Source: Lachnospiraceae bacterium OM04-12BH (GTDB lineage Bacteria > Bacillota > Clostridia > Lachnospirales > Lachnospiraceae). Taken from it: 64,000 nt of DNA. The notes beneath the pieces are model-generated. The model was not told the DNA's origin. It searched no databases and saw only the letters and a program-made list of their open reading frames with translations. This document shows, in pieces, positions 33,993-43,523 of this stretch (within the stretch, counting starts at the first letter, position 1; every line of letters starts with the position of its first letter). Made by a program: the position numbers and the translations under genes. The stretch lies in NCBI GenBank assembly GCA_003490145.1, contig QULQ01000003.1, forward strand, positions 62,001 to 126,000, written 5' to 3'.

Positions 33993-36900
33993 ATGGCATT
34001 GCAGTTTTATTTTGGCTCTTCCGGAAGTGGAAAGAGCCACAGGCTTCACAGAGATATCATCACATGGGCGGAAAAGGAGCAGGGACGCAGCTTTCTGTTT
34101 CTGGTTCCCGATCAGTTTACCATGCAGACCCAGCTTGACCTGGTGAATGCCAGTAAGAAAAAGGGGATCATGAATATTGATGTACTGAGCTTTGGGAGAC
34201 TGGCCCACAGGATTTTTGAGGAAACTGGTTTTACAACGGAAACGGTACTGGATGATACGGGAAAGAGTCTGATCCTCAGGAGGATCGCCGAAAAGCACAG
34301 GGAAAATTTAAGCGTGATCGGAAAGAATCTGAACAGGATCGGCTATATCCATGAGGTAAAGTCAGCCCTGTCAGAGTTCATGCAGTATGGTCTGACACCG
34401 GAGGATGTGGACGGACTTGCCGGATTTGCAGGAAGAAGAGGAACCCTGTCCGGCAAGCTGAAGGACTTAAGTGAGCTTTACCGGGCTTTTCTTGCCTGTA
34501 AGGAAGGAAAATTCATAACGACAGAGGAAACGCTGGAGCTTCTGACAAGGGCAGTGGAGCAGTCTGCCATTATCAGGGACAGTGTGATCATATTTGATGG
34601 CTTTACAGGCTTTACACCGATCCAGAACCGGCTGGTCCAGCGTCTGATGGAGCTGACCGAAAGAGTCATCGTTTCCATAACAATCGATATTCATGATGAT
34701 CCCTACAAAATGGCAGGGGATCAGGAGCTGTTTTATCTAAGCAAAAAGACGGTCCGGGATCTATGCAGGCTGGCAGAGGAAGCCAGTGTAGAGAAGATGG
34801 AGGATGTCTATCTGAAGGAAGAGCCGGTATATCGTTTTTTACAGAACCCGGCACTGGCACATCTGGAGAAGAGCCTGTTCCGGTATCCTTTTGCCCCTTT
34901 TGCAGAAGAAACGAAAGCGCTGCAGCTCTCAGAATGTCTTTCTCCGGCAGGTGAAGCAAGAGCTGTGGCTGAAAAAATCCGTGAGCTGGTACTTTCTAAA
35001 GGGTACAGCTACCGGGATATTGCCGTTATTGTTGGAGATATGGAAACCTATGGAGATTATCTGGAACGGGAAGGGGAACGGTATGAGATCCCTATGTTCA
35101 TGGACAGGACAAGGGGACTTCTGCTGAATCCCTTTATTGAATTTATAAGGAGCAGCCTGAAAATGGTGCTGACGAACTTTTCCTATGAATCAGTATTCCA
35201 TTATCTGCGGAGCGGACTGGCAGGTTTTGAGGAGGAAGAGGTCGACAGGCTGGAAAATTATGTAGTTTCCCTGGGAATACGGGGAAGGAAGAGCTATCAG
35301 GAGGTCTTTGTCAGAAAAGGAAAAGGGATACCAGAAGAAAAACAGGCGTTATTTCTAGCTGGACTGAATGCAACAAGGGAAAAACTGATGCTGCAGATGA
35401 CACCCCTGCTTGAAAAGCACAAAAGTGCCGGAGAATATGTCAGAATGCTGTATGATTTTATTGTGCAGGCAGATATGGCAGCAAAGCTGGCGTCCTATGA
35501 GCAGTGGTTCCAGGAGAATGGAAGACCGGAAAAGGCACGGGAATATGCCCAGGTATACCGGTTTGTCATGGAGCTTTTAGAGCAGATTGAGGCGCTTCTA
35601 AAGGATGAGGAAATGTCTTTGCAGGAATTTGCGGATATTCTGGATGCCGGCTTTGCCGAGATCGAGATCGGGATCATTCCGGGCAGTGTGGACAGGGTTG
35701 TCGTAGGGGATACCCAGAGGACCCGGCTGAAGCAGGTGAAGATTCTGTTTTTCCTTGGCGTAAATGATGGAAATATTCCAAAGAGTGGTCAGGGAGGGGG
35801 TATCATTTCCGATATTGACCGGGAATTTCTGCAGACCTCCGGCATTGAGCTGGCGCCTACACCAAGACAGGAAATGTATATCCAGAGACTGTATCTTTAT
35901 ATGAATCTGACGAAGCCATCAGAGCGGCTGTATCTGTCCTATGCACGCTGTGGCAGTGACGGAAAGAGTATCAGGCCTTCCTATCTGGTCTCCCTGATCG
36001 AGAGGATGTTTCCGGGTATTCATAAGGAATATCCGGACATGGTTACTTCAGTGACAGAAAGACTCTGCGGACCAAGGGACGGACTGCTTCTGCTGGCAGA
36101 AGGCTTGCAGGCATACAGGGAGGGAAGACGGGAGCATGAAAAGGAAACAGCAGCACTTCTGAAGCTGTACCGGCAGAGTGAGGATTACAGGGAGCTTGCA
36201 GAAGAGATGACAGAAGCAGCCTTTGCAGGATACTCGCATTCACCGCTCTCTGAACAGGTGGCCAGAGAAATTTACGGCACTATGCTGCAGAACAGTATCA
36301 GCCGTCTGGAGCGGTATGCAGCGTGTGCCTATTCCCATTTCCTGCAGTATGGGCTGCAGCTAAGGGAGCGGGAGGAATACAGCTTTGAACCGGCAGACCT
36401 TGGAAATATATATCATATGGTGCTGGAGCGTTTTGCAGGAAAACTTGCAGAGCATGGAAAAACCTGGTTCAATTTTGATGAAACAGAAGCAGATGCCTGG
36501 CTACAGGCGGCTCTGCTGGAGAGCACAACCTCTTATGGAGAAACGATTCTTTACAGTAACGCCCGTTATGAATATATGACGGAACGGATCCTCCGGATTT
36601 TGAGGAGAACGGTCAGGACATTGAAGACACAGCTTCTTGGTGGTGCCTTTGTGCCTTCTCATTTTGAAATGTCATTTCAGAGAGTAGAGGATCTGGATGC
36701 AGTAAATATTGCCCTGTCAGAGCACGAGAAGATGAAGCTGAAGGGAAGGATCGACAGGATCGATACCTTTGAGGATGAGGAGCATGTTTATGTAAAGGTG
36801 ATCGATTATAAGTCCGGAAACAAAAAATTTGATCTGGCAGCCCTGTATTACGGATTGCAGCTTCAGCTTGTTGTTTACATGAATGTTGCTGTGGAAATGG

Positions 36901-37457
36901 AGAAAAGGAGGAATCCGGGGAAGGAGGTAGTACCGGCAGCCCTTCTTTACTATCATGTGGCTGACCCCCTGGTTAAGGAGGAAAAGGAGCTGTCGCCGGA
37001 GGAAATAAATGACCGGATGCTGAAGGAGCTGCGGACAACAGGAATTGTCAGTGCAGAGGAACCGGTGGTGAGCCTTCTTGACAGAACCCTGTCAGGAAAA
37101 TCCCTGCTGATCCCGGTAGAGCGGAAAAAGGACGGCAGCTTCTCTGCCTCCTCCAGTGTGGTATCAAAGGAGGATTACGAGGTGATTTCCGGTTATGTAA
37201 ATGAGAAGATCAGACAGTTTGGGCGGGAGATCCTTTCCGGGAATATGGCTGTCAATCCCTGCGAAATGGGACAGGGAACAGCGTGTACGTACTGTGCTTA
37301 CAGGAGTGTCTGCAGCTTTGATGAGAAGCTGCCGGGCTATCAGGTCAGGGAGCTGAGGGATGAGGGCAGAGATGCCATTATGGAAAAAATGAGGGAAGCT
37401 ATGATGCAGGGAAAAGCCGGAGACGGATCTGGGAAGGGAGGAGAGCAATGGCAGTAA
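33993..37457 (+). CDS. addB: ATP-dependent helicase/nuclease AddAB, subunit B
   Basis: AddB is the second nuclease/helicase-like subunit of the AddAB recombinational repair complex that processes double-strand ends to 3' tails. The 1154-residue protein starts with Walker A FGSSGSGKSH, and has the RecB-type nuclease domain (residues about 790-1130) with the DYKSGNKKFDL active site. Cysteines of the iron-sulfur staple are present near 783 (AACAYSHF) and at the end (CTYCAYRSVC). Length and layout are normal. It overlaps addA by ten bases (ATG 37448). Confidence 0.96.
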   Translation: MALQFYFGSSGSGKSHRLHRDIITWAEKEQGRSFLFLVPDQFTMQTQLDLVNASKKKGIMNIDVLSFGRLAHRIFEETGFTTETVLDDTGKSLILRRIAEKHRENLSVIGKNLNRIGYIHEVKSALSEFMQYGLTPEDVDGLAGFAGRRGTLSGKLKDLSELYRAFLACKEGKFITTEETLELLTRAVEQSAIIRDSVIIFDGFTGFTPIQNRLVQRLMELTERVIVSITIDIHDDPYKMAGDQELFYLSKKTVRDLCRLAEEASVEKMEDVYLKEEPVYRFLQNPALAHLEKSLFRYPFAPFAEETKALQLSECLSPAGEARAVAEKIRELVLSKGYSYRDIAVIVGDMETYGDYLEREGERYEIPMFMDRTRGLLLNPFIEFIRSSLKMVLTNFSYESVFHYLRSGLAGFEEEEVDRLENYVVSLGIRGRKSYQEVFVRKGKGIPEEKQALFLAGLNATREKLMLQMTPLLEKHKSAGEYVRMLYDFIVQADMAAKLASYEQWFQENGRPEKAREYAQVYRFVMELLEQIEALLKDEEMSLQEFADILDAGFAEIEIGIIPGSVDRVVVGDTQRTRLKQVKILFFLGVNDGNIPKSGQGGGIISDIDREFLQTSGIELAPTPRQEMYIQRLYLYMNLTKPSERLYLSYARCGSDGKSIRPSYLVSLIERMFPGIHKEYPDMVTSVTERLCGPRDGLLLLAEGLQAYREGRREHEKETAALLKLYRQSEDYRELAEEMTEAAFAGYSHSPLSEQVAREIYGTMLQNSISRLERYAACAYSHFLQYGLQLREREEYSFEPADLGNIYHMVLERFAGKLAEHGKTWFNFDETEADAWLQAALLESTTSYGETILYSNARYEYMTERILRILRRTVRTLKTQLLGGAFVPSHFEMSFQRVEDLDAVNIALSEHEKMKLKGRIDRIDTFEDEEHVYVKVIDYKSGNKKFDLAALYYGLQLQLVVYMNVAVEMEKRRNPGKEVVPAALLYYHVADPLVKEEKELSPEEINDRMLKELRTTGIVSAEEPVVSLLDRTLSGKSLLIPVERKKDGSFSASSSVVSKEDYEVISGYVNEKIRQFGREILSGNMAVNPCEMGQGTACTYCAYRSVCSFDEKLPGYQVRELRDEGRDAIMEKMREAMMQGKAGDGSGKGGEQWQ

Positions 37458-40400
37458 CATTTACAGAGGAGCAGCTTAAGGCGATCACCCTCCATGACCG
37501 GAATATCCTGGTATCAGCGGCTGCAGGAAGCGGTAAGACAGCGGTGCTGGTTGAGAGGATCATACGGATGATCACCAGGAAGGAAGCACCGGTCGATATT
37601 GACAGGCTTCTGGTGGTGACCTTTACCAGTGCTGCGGCGGCAGAAATGAGGGAGAGGATCAGCCTTGCCATAGAAAGGGCGCTGCTTGAGGATCCGGAAA
37701 ATGAGCATCTGCAGAAGCAGAGCACTCTTCTCCACAATGCAAAGATCACGACCATTGACAGCTTCTGTCTCTTTGTGGTCAGGAATAATTTTAACGATAT
37801 CGGGCTGGATCCTGCCTTCCGGATCGCAGATGAGGGTGAGCTGAAGCTGATGAAGCAGGATGTGCTGACAGAGCTTCTGGAGGAATGGTATCAGGAAGGC
37901 ACAGAAGAGTTTCATGCCTGTGTGGAATATTTTACCGGAGGAAGCAGTGACAGGGCTCTCGAGGAATACATAGGAAAGCTACATGGCTTTGCCATCAGTC
38001 ATCCATGGCCGGAGGAATGGCTGAAGGAACGGGAAGAGGATTATAAAATAACAGACGTATCAGGACTGGAAGCCCAGGAATGGGTGGAGTATTTGTTAAA
38101 TTATGTTTTAACATGTATAAGAGAAGACGCTGACAGGCTGCGTGAGGCGGTGAGGCTGGCAGAACAGCCATCAGGTCCCTGGTATTATGGTGAAATGCTG
38201 GAGAGAGAGGTGGAAATGCTGGAGGCTGTGGCCGGAAGGGACAGCTATCAGGCACTCGGAGAGGCTTTTTCCAGGATTCATTTTGACAGGCTGCCAGGGA
38301 AAAAGGATGACAGTGTGGATCCGGTCATCCGGGATCAGGCCAAGGAGATCCGGAATGCAGTCAAAAAGCAGATCGATGAGCTGCAGGAGAATTTCTTCCT
38401 GCTTCCGGCAGAAACAGTGATCCGCAGAATGCAGGAGGCGTCAGGACCGGTCAGGACACTGCTTGCACTGACCATACAGTTCCTGCACCGGTTTGAGGAA
38501 AAAAAGAGACAGGAAAATGTGATCGACTTCAGTGACATGGAGCATATGGCACTGCAGATCCTGCTTCAGAGAAAGGAGGATGGAAGCCTTGCTTCCACAC
38601 CGGCTGCCAGGGAGTACCGGCAGTTTTTTGCCGAGATCCTGATCGACGAGTACCAGGACAGCAATCTGGTCCAGGAGCTGCTCCTTAAAAGTGTTTCCGG
38701 AGAGGAAGAGGACGCATTTAACCGGTTCATGGTAGGAGATGTCAAGCAGAGCATTTATAAGTTCAGACTGGCAAGACCGGAGCTTTTTATCGAAAAATAC
38801 ACCTGTTATTCTAATGATGACTCGGTGAGACAACGAATTGATCTGCATCAGAACTTCCGTAGCAGAAAAGAGGTTATCACCAGTATCAACCATGTATTTG
38901 AGAGGATCATGGGAGAAAGGATCGGCGGGATATCTTATGATGATGCGGCGGCTCTGTATCCGGGAGCTGTTTATCCGGAAGGAGAAGGGTATGGAACAGA
39001 AATCCTGCTGACAGAGAAGGATCAGAAGGGGGGACTGTCAGGCAGCGGATCAGAAGCGGTCATGATTGCTTCCCGTATCCGGGAGCTGCACAGGACACTG
39101 CAGGTACAGGACAAGGAAAGCGGCGGCCTCCGCCCGGTGAAATACAGTGATATGGTGATCCTTTTACGTGCTGTTTCCTCAACAGCAGAGGAATTCAGAG
39201 GAATCCTGGAGAAGGAGGGAATTCCGGCCTATGTGACATCACGGACGGGATATTTTCAGGCGGCTGAGGTACGGGAGATCCTGGCACTTCTGCAGGTCTT
39301 AAACAATCCCATGCAGGATATTCCGTTGTTTGGAACAATGAAATCCTTCTTTGGAAGATTTTCAGAGGAAGAGATTGCCGGGATCCGTGTGGCAGGGGAG
39401 CGTAGCAGTCTTCTGTATGAGGATCTGGTCAGGGGAGAGCAGGACGAAAAGGTTTCCGGTTTCCTTAAGAAAATCAGACGCTGGCGGAGAATGGCAGTGT
39501 ATACCCCTATCCATAAGCTGATCCAGAGCATTCTGACAGAAACGGGGTACCTTGAGTATATCCAGGCAAAGCCTGGCGGAGACCAGAGAAGAGCCAATGT
39601 GGAAATGCTGCTGGTACGGGCAGCAGCATTTGAGAAAACAAGCTATTACGGACTGTTTCATTTCCTTAGGTATATGAAACAGCTTGAAAAGTATCAGGTC
39701 GATTATGGAGAAGCGGATGTACTGGATGAAAATGCAGATGTTGTCCGGATCATGAGTATCCATAAGAGTAAAGGACTGGAGTTTCCGGTCTGCTTCGTGG
39801 CTGGACTTTCCCACCGCTTTAACAGGACGGATATGAGCGGAAGCCTGATCCTGGATGTGGATATGGGAATCGGTGTGGACTATGTGCAGAGCAGGGAGCG
39901 GATCAGCAGCAGGACACTGCGGAAAAATGTGATCGCAACAAAGCTGAAGCTGGAAGCCTTGTCAGAAGAGATGCGTATTTTGTATGTAGCCATGACAAGA
40001 GCCAGGGAAAAGCTGATCCTGACAGCAGCGGTGTCTGACCTTGAGAAGGTAAAGAGTGCGATGGAACAGAGAGAACCATATGAAAAGGTGCCCTTTTCCG
40101 TGCTGGCATCGGCAGGCTCCTTCCTTGATTTTCTCCTTCCCTGCTTCAGGGCAGATGAGGTAACCTTTCTGGGCAGTGAAGAGCTGTTTACGAAGGAAGT
40201 GGAAGAAACCATACGAAATTATGACAGTAAACAGGAGCTTCTATTGTCCGGTGTGGATAATGAGATTATGACAGAAATGTCACAAAAGCTAAACAGAGCC
40301 TATCCCCATATGGAGCTGCAGCATCTCATTGTGAAGACGACGGTGTCAGAACTGAAAAAAGCCGGGATGGGTCATTTATCAGAAAGGTCAATCAGCGAGC

Positions 40401-41071
40401 TTTCCGGTGGTATGACAGAAGGGAGAGAGGAGGGCTTTACAAGAGAGCTGTTTCCGCAGCCTGAGGTTACTCCTTATATTCCATCCTTTATCAGGGAACA
40501 GGAAACCATGTCGGGAACAGACCGAGGAACAGCCTACCATAAGGTCATGGAGCTGCTGGATCTTGCAGGGGTGCTGGCGGGGGAAGAGAAGATGGAGAAG
40601 GAAGCTGCTTTGGGTGCAGGAGCAGATCAGAAGCAGCTGGATGCGCAGCTTCAGGCGTTGTGTGAAAGCGGAAGGCTGAAGCAGGCAGAAAGAGATGCAG
40701 TGGCAGACCGCAAGATAGAGGCTTTTCTGAATACAGACCTGGCCAGAAGAATGGCAAGGGCACAGCAGGCAGGAAAGCTTTACAGAGAGCAGCCCTTTGT
40801 CCTCGGACTTCCGGCAAACAAGCTGGGAGAGGATCTCCCGGAAGAAGAAACTGTGCTGATCCAGGGAATCATAGATGTTTTCTTCGAAGAAGAGGACTAT
40901 ATCGTGGTGGCTGATTATAAGACAGACCGGGTAGAAACGGCAGAAGAACTGATCCGGCGGTATCAGGTGCAGCTTGATTATTATGCGCAGGCACTTGAGC
41001 GTCTTACCGGAAAGAGCGTGAAGGAGAAGCTGATCTATTCCTTTGCCCTGTCAAGGGAGATCCGGCTTTGA
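37448..41071 (+). CDS. addA: ATP-dependent helicase/nuclease AddAB, subunit A
   Basis: AddA is the UvrD-type helicase and nuclease subunit (1207 residues). Visible motifs are Walker A SAAAGSGKTAVL, motif Ia VVTFTSAAAAEMRERI, the Walker B box LIDEYQDSNLVQE, motif III GDVKQSIYKFRLA, motif V IMSIHKSKGLEFPV and motif VI YVAMTRAREKLIL. The C-terminal nuclease domain contains GTAYHKVMELLDLA and VVADYKTDRV. It ends 11 bases from the convergent ROK gene with no clear terminator. Confidence 0.97.
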   Translation: MAVTFTEEQLKAITLHDRNILVSAAAGSGKTAVLVERIIRMITRKEAPVDIDRLLVVTFTSAAAAEMRERISLAIERALLEDPENEHLQKQSTLLHNAKITTIDSFCLFVVRNNFNDIGLDPAFRIADEGELKLMKQDVLTELLEEWYQEGTEEFHACVEYFTGGSSDRALEEYIGKLHGFAISHPWPEEWLKEREEDYKITDVSGLEAQEWVEYLLNYVLTCIREDADRLREAVRLAEQPSGPWYYGEMLEREVEMLEAVAGRDSYQALGEAFSRIHFDRLPGKKDDSVDPVIRDQAKEIRNAVKKQIDELQENFFLLPAETVIRRMQEASGPVRTLLALTIQFLHRFEEKKRQENVIDFSDMEHMALQILLQRKEDGSLASTPAAREYRQFFAEILIDEYQDSNLVQELLLKSVSGEEEDAFNRFMVGDVKQSIYKFRLARPELFIEKYTCYSNDDSVRQRIDLHQNFRSRKEVITSINHVFERIMGERIGGISYDDAAALYPGAVYPEGEGYGTEILLTEKDQKGGLSGSGSEAVMIASRIRELHRTLQVQDKESGGLRPVKYSDMVILLRAVSSTAEEFRGILEKEGIPAYVTSRTGYFQAAEVREILALLQVLNNPMQDIPLFGTMKSFFGRFSEEEIAGIRVAGERSSLLYEDLVRGEQDEKVSGFLKKIRRWRRMAVYTPIHKLIQSILTETGYLEYIQAKPGGDQRRANVEMLLVRAAAFEKTSYYGLFHFLRYMKQLEKYQVDYGEADVLDENADVVRIMSIHKSKGLEFPVCFVAGLSHRFNRTDMSGSLILDVDMGIGVDYVQSRERISSRTLRKNVIATKLKLEALSEEMRILYVAMTRAREKLILTAAVSDLEKVKSAMEQREPYEKVPFSVLASAGSFLDFLLPCFRADEVTFLGSEELFTKEVEETIRNYDSKQELLLSGVDNEIMTEMSQKLNRAYPHMELQHLIVKTTVSELKKAGMGHLSERSISELSGGMTEGREEGFTRELFPQPEVTPYIPSFIREQETMSGTDRGTAYHKVMELLDLAGVLAGEEKMEKEAALGAGADQKQLDAQLQALCESGRLKQAERDAVADRKIEAFLNTDLARRMARAQQAGKLYREQPFVLGLPANKLGEDLPEEETVLIQGIIDVFFEEEDYIVVADYKTDRVETAEELIRRYQVQLDYYAQALERLTGKSVKEKLIYSFALSREIRL

Positions 41072-41082
41072 TGATAAGGCTG

Positions 41083-42195
41083 TCAGTCCAGGGATTCTAA
41101 AAATTTACGGATATAAGGAAGAGCAGCACCACAGGCAATCGGTATGCCGGCACAGGAGGCAGTGGATATAAAATGCCGGTCAGTTGGAAATGCACTCGCC
41201 TTTTGAATCTTTGATAATAATAGATCAATATCATTGTCTGTGATATAAGGAGCAATACTGCCACCGAGAATTACGTCATAATCAATAACCATGTGGAGAT
41301 TATCTATTGCAATAGTCAGCGCAGAAAGATAAGAGAGCCAGCGATCTTCATAGCTGTGCTCTTTTTTTCTCAGATGAAGGAAAAAATCCTCAAGAGTTTC
41401 ATCCCCCTCAAGAAGGGCAGAAACAGAGCAGCAGGTTTCCATACATCCGCGCTTGCCGCAATAGCAGGGCTTTCCGTTTGGTATGATTGTCATATGTTCA
41501 AAAACACCACTTTTTAATTCACAACCCTTCAGGAATTTTCCATTTACGATAAGAGCACCACTCAGATTTTCCCGTATATGAAAGAATATTGCATTTTTCT
41601 TTTCCGGCTGCTGCCATAGCTCCAGGGTAGCTGCGGCCTCAGCATCATGGATCATTGTGCAGGGAAAGGGCAGATATTTGGAAATGGCCCTTACGGTCAG
41701 ACCGGTACAATTTAGGATTTTTCCATAGGTAACTGTTTTTCCATCCGCAGAGATCAGTCCCTGCAGTACGATACCGATACCCAGAATAGAAGAAGATGGG
41801 TATGTAAGTGAAGTCAGGAAATGAGTCAGCTTTTCACCCAGCAGTTCAAAATAATCCGGTGTATTGGAAAAGGAAACAGCGTATTGGATAGTGTGGAGCA
41901 GGGTTCCTCTCAGGTCAATAGCTGCCATGGAAAGCGTATGAAGACGGATTTCAATTCCGATGGAAATCCGGGCATCATAGATACAGGATATAATCTGCGC
42001 CTTACGGCCGCCGGTAGAAGCGAAGGAGCCATTTCTTTCGATCAGACCAGAGGCTTCCAGACTCTGCAGCTGCTGGGATACCGTTGGTAAGCTGAGCGTT
42101 AGCTGGTATGCAATGTCCTGCTTGGAAATACGTTGTGTTTTGTAGATCAGCTCATATACCCGCTTGCGGGTTATGGGATTTGGTTGACCATTCAT
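41083..42195 (-). CDS. ROK family transcriptional repressor
   Basis: The 370-residue protein has an N-terminal winged helix (residues about 5-70: RISKQDIAYQLTLSLPTVSQ, LEASGLIER) and a ROK sugar-kinase-like domain with the zinc motif CYCGKRGCMETCCS. Regulators of this type sense sugars or sugar phosphates. Read away from the polyol operon at 42422, it probably represses that operon and itself. Its ATG at 42195 has no strong ribosome site, the nearest purine run being AAAGAGAG about 16 bases up. The catalytic residues of the kinase family seem degenerate, as in regulators. Confidence 0.92.
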   Translation of the reverse strand: MNGQPNPITRKRVYELIYKTQRISKQDIAYQLTLSLPTVSQQLQSLEASGLIERNGSFASTGGRKAQIISCIYDARISIGIEIRLHTLSMAAIDLRGTLLHTIQYAVSFSNTPDYFELLGEKLTHFLTSLTYPSSSILGIGIVLQGLISADGKTVTYGKILNCTGLTVRAISKYLPFPCTMIHDAEAAATLELWQQPEKKNAIFFHIRENLSGALIVNGKFLKGCELKSGVFEHMTIIPNGKPCYCGKRGCMETCCSVSALLEGDETLEDFFLHLRKKEHSYEDRWLSYLSALTIAIDNLHMVIDYDVILGGSIAPYITDNDIDLLLSKIQKASAFPTDRHFISTASCAGIPIACGAALPYIRKFLESLD

Positions 42196-42219
42196 AAGGG
42201 TAAAGCTCTCTTTCTAAAA

Positions 42220-42225
42220 ATTATA
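42220..42225 (-). promoter_or_regulatory. Extended -10 of the ROK gene promoter
   Basis: TATAAT on the minus strand, preceded by TGG (extended -10). A -35 of poor quality (TGTTAT) lies 17 bases further. The 42196-42421 gap contains at least one opposing promoter as well. Confidence 0.5.
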
Positions 42226-42319
42226 CCAATGCTTTGTTCAGAATAACACATCCTGTTGCAAACAGCAAGCTTTGTGTATAATGCACAAAAAAATATATAT
42301 TTTTTTTGATTATATGTCA

Positions 42320-42348
42320 TTGACTAATAAAAAATGTTCGTATAAACT
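42320..42348 (+). promoter_or_regulatory. Candidate promoter for the dehydrogenase operon
   Basis: TTGACT (42320-42325) with TATAAA at 15 bases or TAAACT at 17. A second possible -10, TATAAT (42277-42282), lies further up with TTGCAA. The true start cannot be chosen by eye. Confidence 0.35.
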
Positions 42349-42374
42349 TATAACATAAACTTTTGCAAAACGAA

Positions 42375-42413
42375 TTTACAAAAGCAGTTCACAAAAGAAG
42401 TTCCAAAAAGGAG
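42375..42413 (+). repeat. Three tandem 13-base repeats ending in the ribosome site
   Basis: TTTACAAAAGCAG, TTCACAAAAGAAG and TTCCAAAAAGGAG are contiguous, and the last includes GGAGG (42410-42414) eight bases before GTG 42422. It may be a regulatory or expression-tuning repeat. Confidence 0.65.
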
Positions 42414-42421
42414 GGAAGCAA

Positions 42422-43522
42422 GTGGATACAGCAAGAGAGTTACCAAAAAAGATGAAAGCAATTGTTGCTTATGCACCGGGCGATTACAGATTTGAGGTCG
42501 TGGATACCCCAAGAGCAGGAGAGGGTGAAATGATCCTGAAGGTAGAAGCCTGTGGGATCTGTGCAGGTGATGTGAAGGCCTTCCATGGTGCAAAGAGCTT
42601 CTGGGGCGGTGATGGAAATCCTCCCTACATTAAGGCACCTATGATCCCTGGCCATGAGTTTGTTGGCAGGGTTGTGGAAATTGGTGATAAGGTCAAGGGA
42701 AACTGGAAAATTGGAGACAGAATCTGTCCTGAACAGATTGTTCCCTGCGGCGAATGCATGTTCTGTAAAACCGGAAGACACTGGATGTGTGAAAAGCACG
42801 ACCTTTTTGGCTTCCAGAATAATGTAAATGGCGGTATGGCTGAATATGTACGTCTGACGAAGGAAGCACTTCCATATCTGGTACCCGCAGATATGCCTGT
42901 TGAGAAGGCTGCTCTGATCGAGCCATATGCATGTGCATTTCATTGTGTGGACAGGGCACAGCCGAAGACGACAGACTTTGTGGTGCAGTCAGGAGCAGGA
43001 ACACTGGGACTCGGAATGATCGGAGCCCTGAGACAGGCAAATCCCAAGTGTCTGGTAGTTTTGGATATGAACGATGAGCGCTTGAAAAAAGCAAAGGAAT
43101 TTGGGGCGGATATCGTCATGAATCCGGGAAAAGAAGATGTGGTGTCTAAGATCAAGGAGATGACAGGCGGATATGGCTGTGATATCTATATTGAAGCAAC
43201 CGGACATCCATCCAGTGTACAGCAGGGACTGGATTGTATCCGTAAGCTGGGACGTTTTGTTGAATTCTCTGTATTTGGAGAAAAGGTATCTGTGGACTGG
43301 AGCATCATATCTGACAGAAAAGAATTGGATCTTCTTGGTGTACATCTGAGTCCCTACTGCTATGACACGGTGATCGAATGGATTGACAATGGGAAACTGC
43401 CGACTGCCGGAGTGGTAAGTCATAAATTCCCGTTAGAGAAGTGGGAAGAAGGATTTCATCTGGCACAGACCGGAGAAGATGGAGCAATGAAGGTTGTTCT
43501 GGTACCGGGAATGGAGGGATAG
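42422..43522 (+). CDS. Zinc-dependent polyol dehydrogenase (erythritol/threitol-type)
   Basis: This medium-chain alcohol dehydrogenase (366 residues) has the catalytic zinc residues in ACGICAGDVKAFHG and IPGHEFVGRV, four structural-zinc cysteines (CGECMFCKTGRHWMC) and an NAD-binding SGAGTLGLGMIGA. It resembles the family of erythritol/L-threitol dehydrogenases that make erythrulose, and the flanking DhaK/DhaL/RpiB homologues support a four-carbon polyol. This is inference; sorbitol- or xylitol-type specificity is possible. The GTG at 42422 with GGAGGG six bases up is preferred to ATG 42452. Confidence 0.85.
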   Translation: MDTARELPKKMKAIVAYAPGDYRFEVVDTPRAGEGEMILKVEACGICAGDVKAFHGAKSFWGGDGNPPYIKAPMIPGHEFVGRVVEIGDKVKGNWKIGDRICPEQIVPCGECMFCKTGRHWMCEKHDLFGFQNNVNGGMAEYVRLTKEALPYLVPADMPVEKAALIEPYACAFHCVDRAQPKTTDFVVQSGAGTLGLGMIGALRQANPKCLVVLDMNDERLKKAKEFGADIVMNPGKEDVVSKIKEMTGGYGCDIYIEATGHPSSVQQGLDCIRKLGRFVEFSVFGEKVSVDWSIISDRKELDLLGVHLSPYCYDTVIEWIDNGKLPTAGVVSHKFPLEKWEEGFHLAQTGEDGAMKVVLVPGMEG

Positions 43523-43523
43523 T

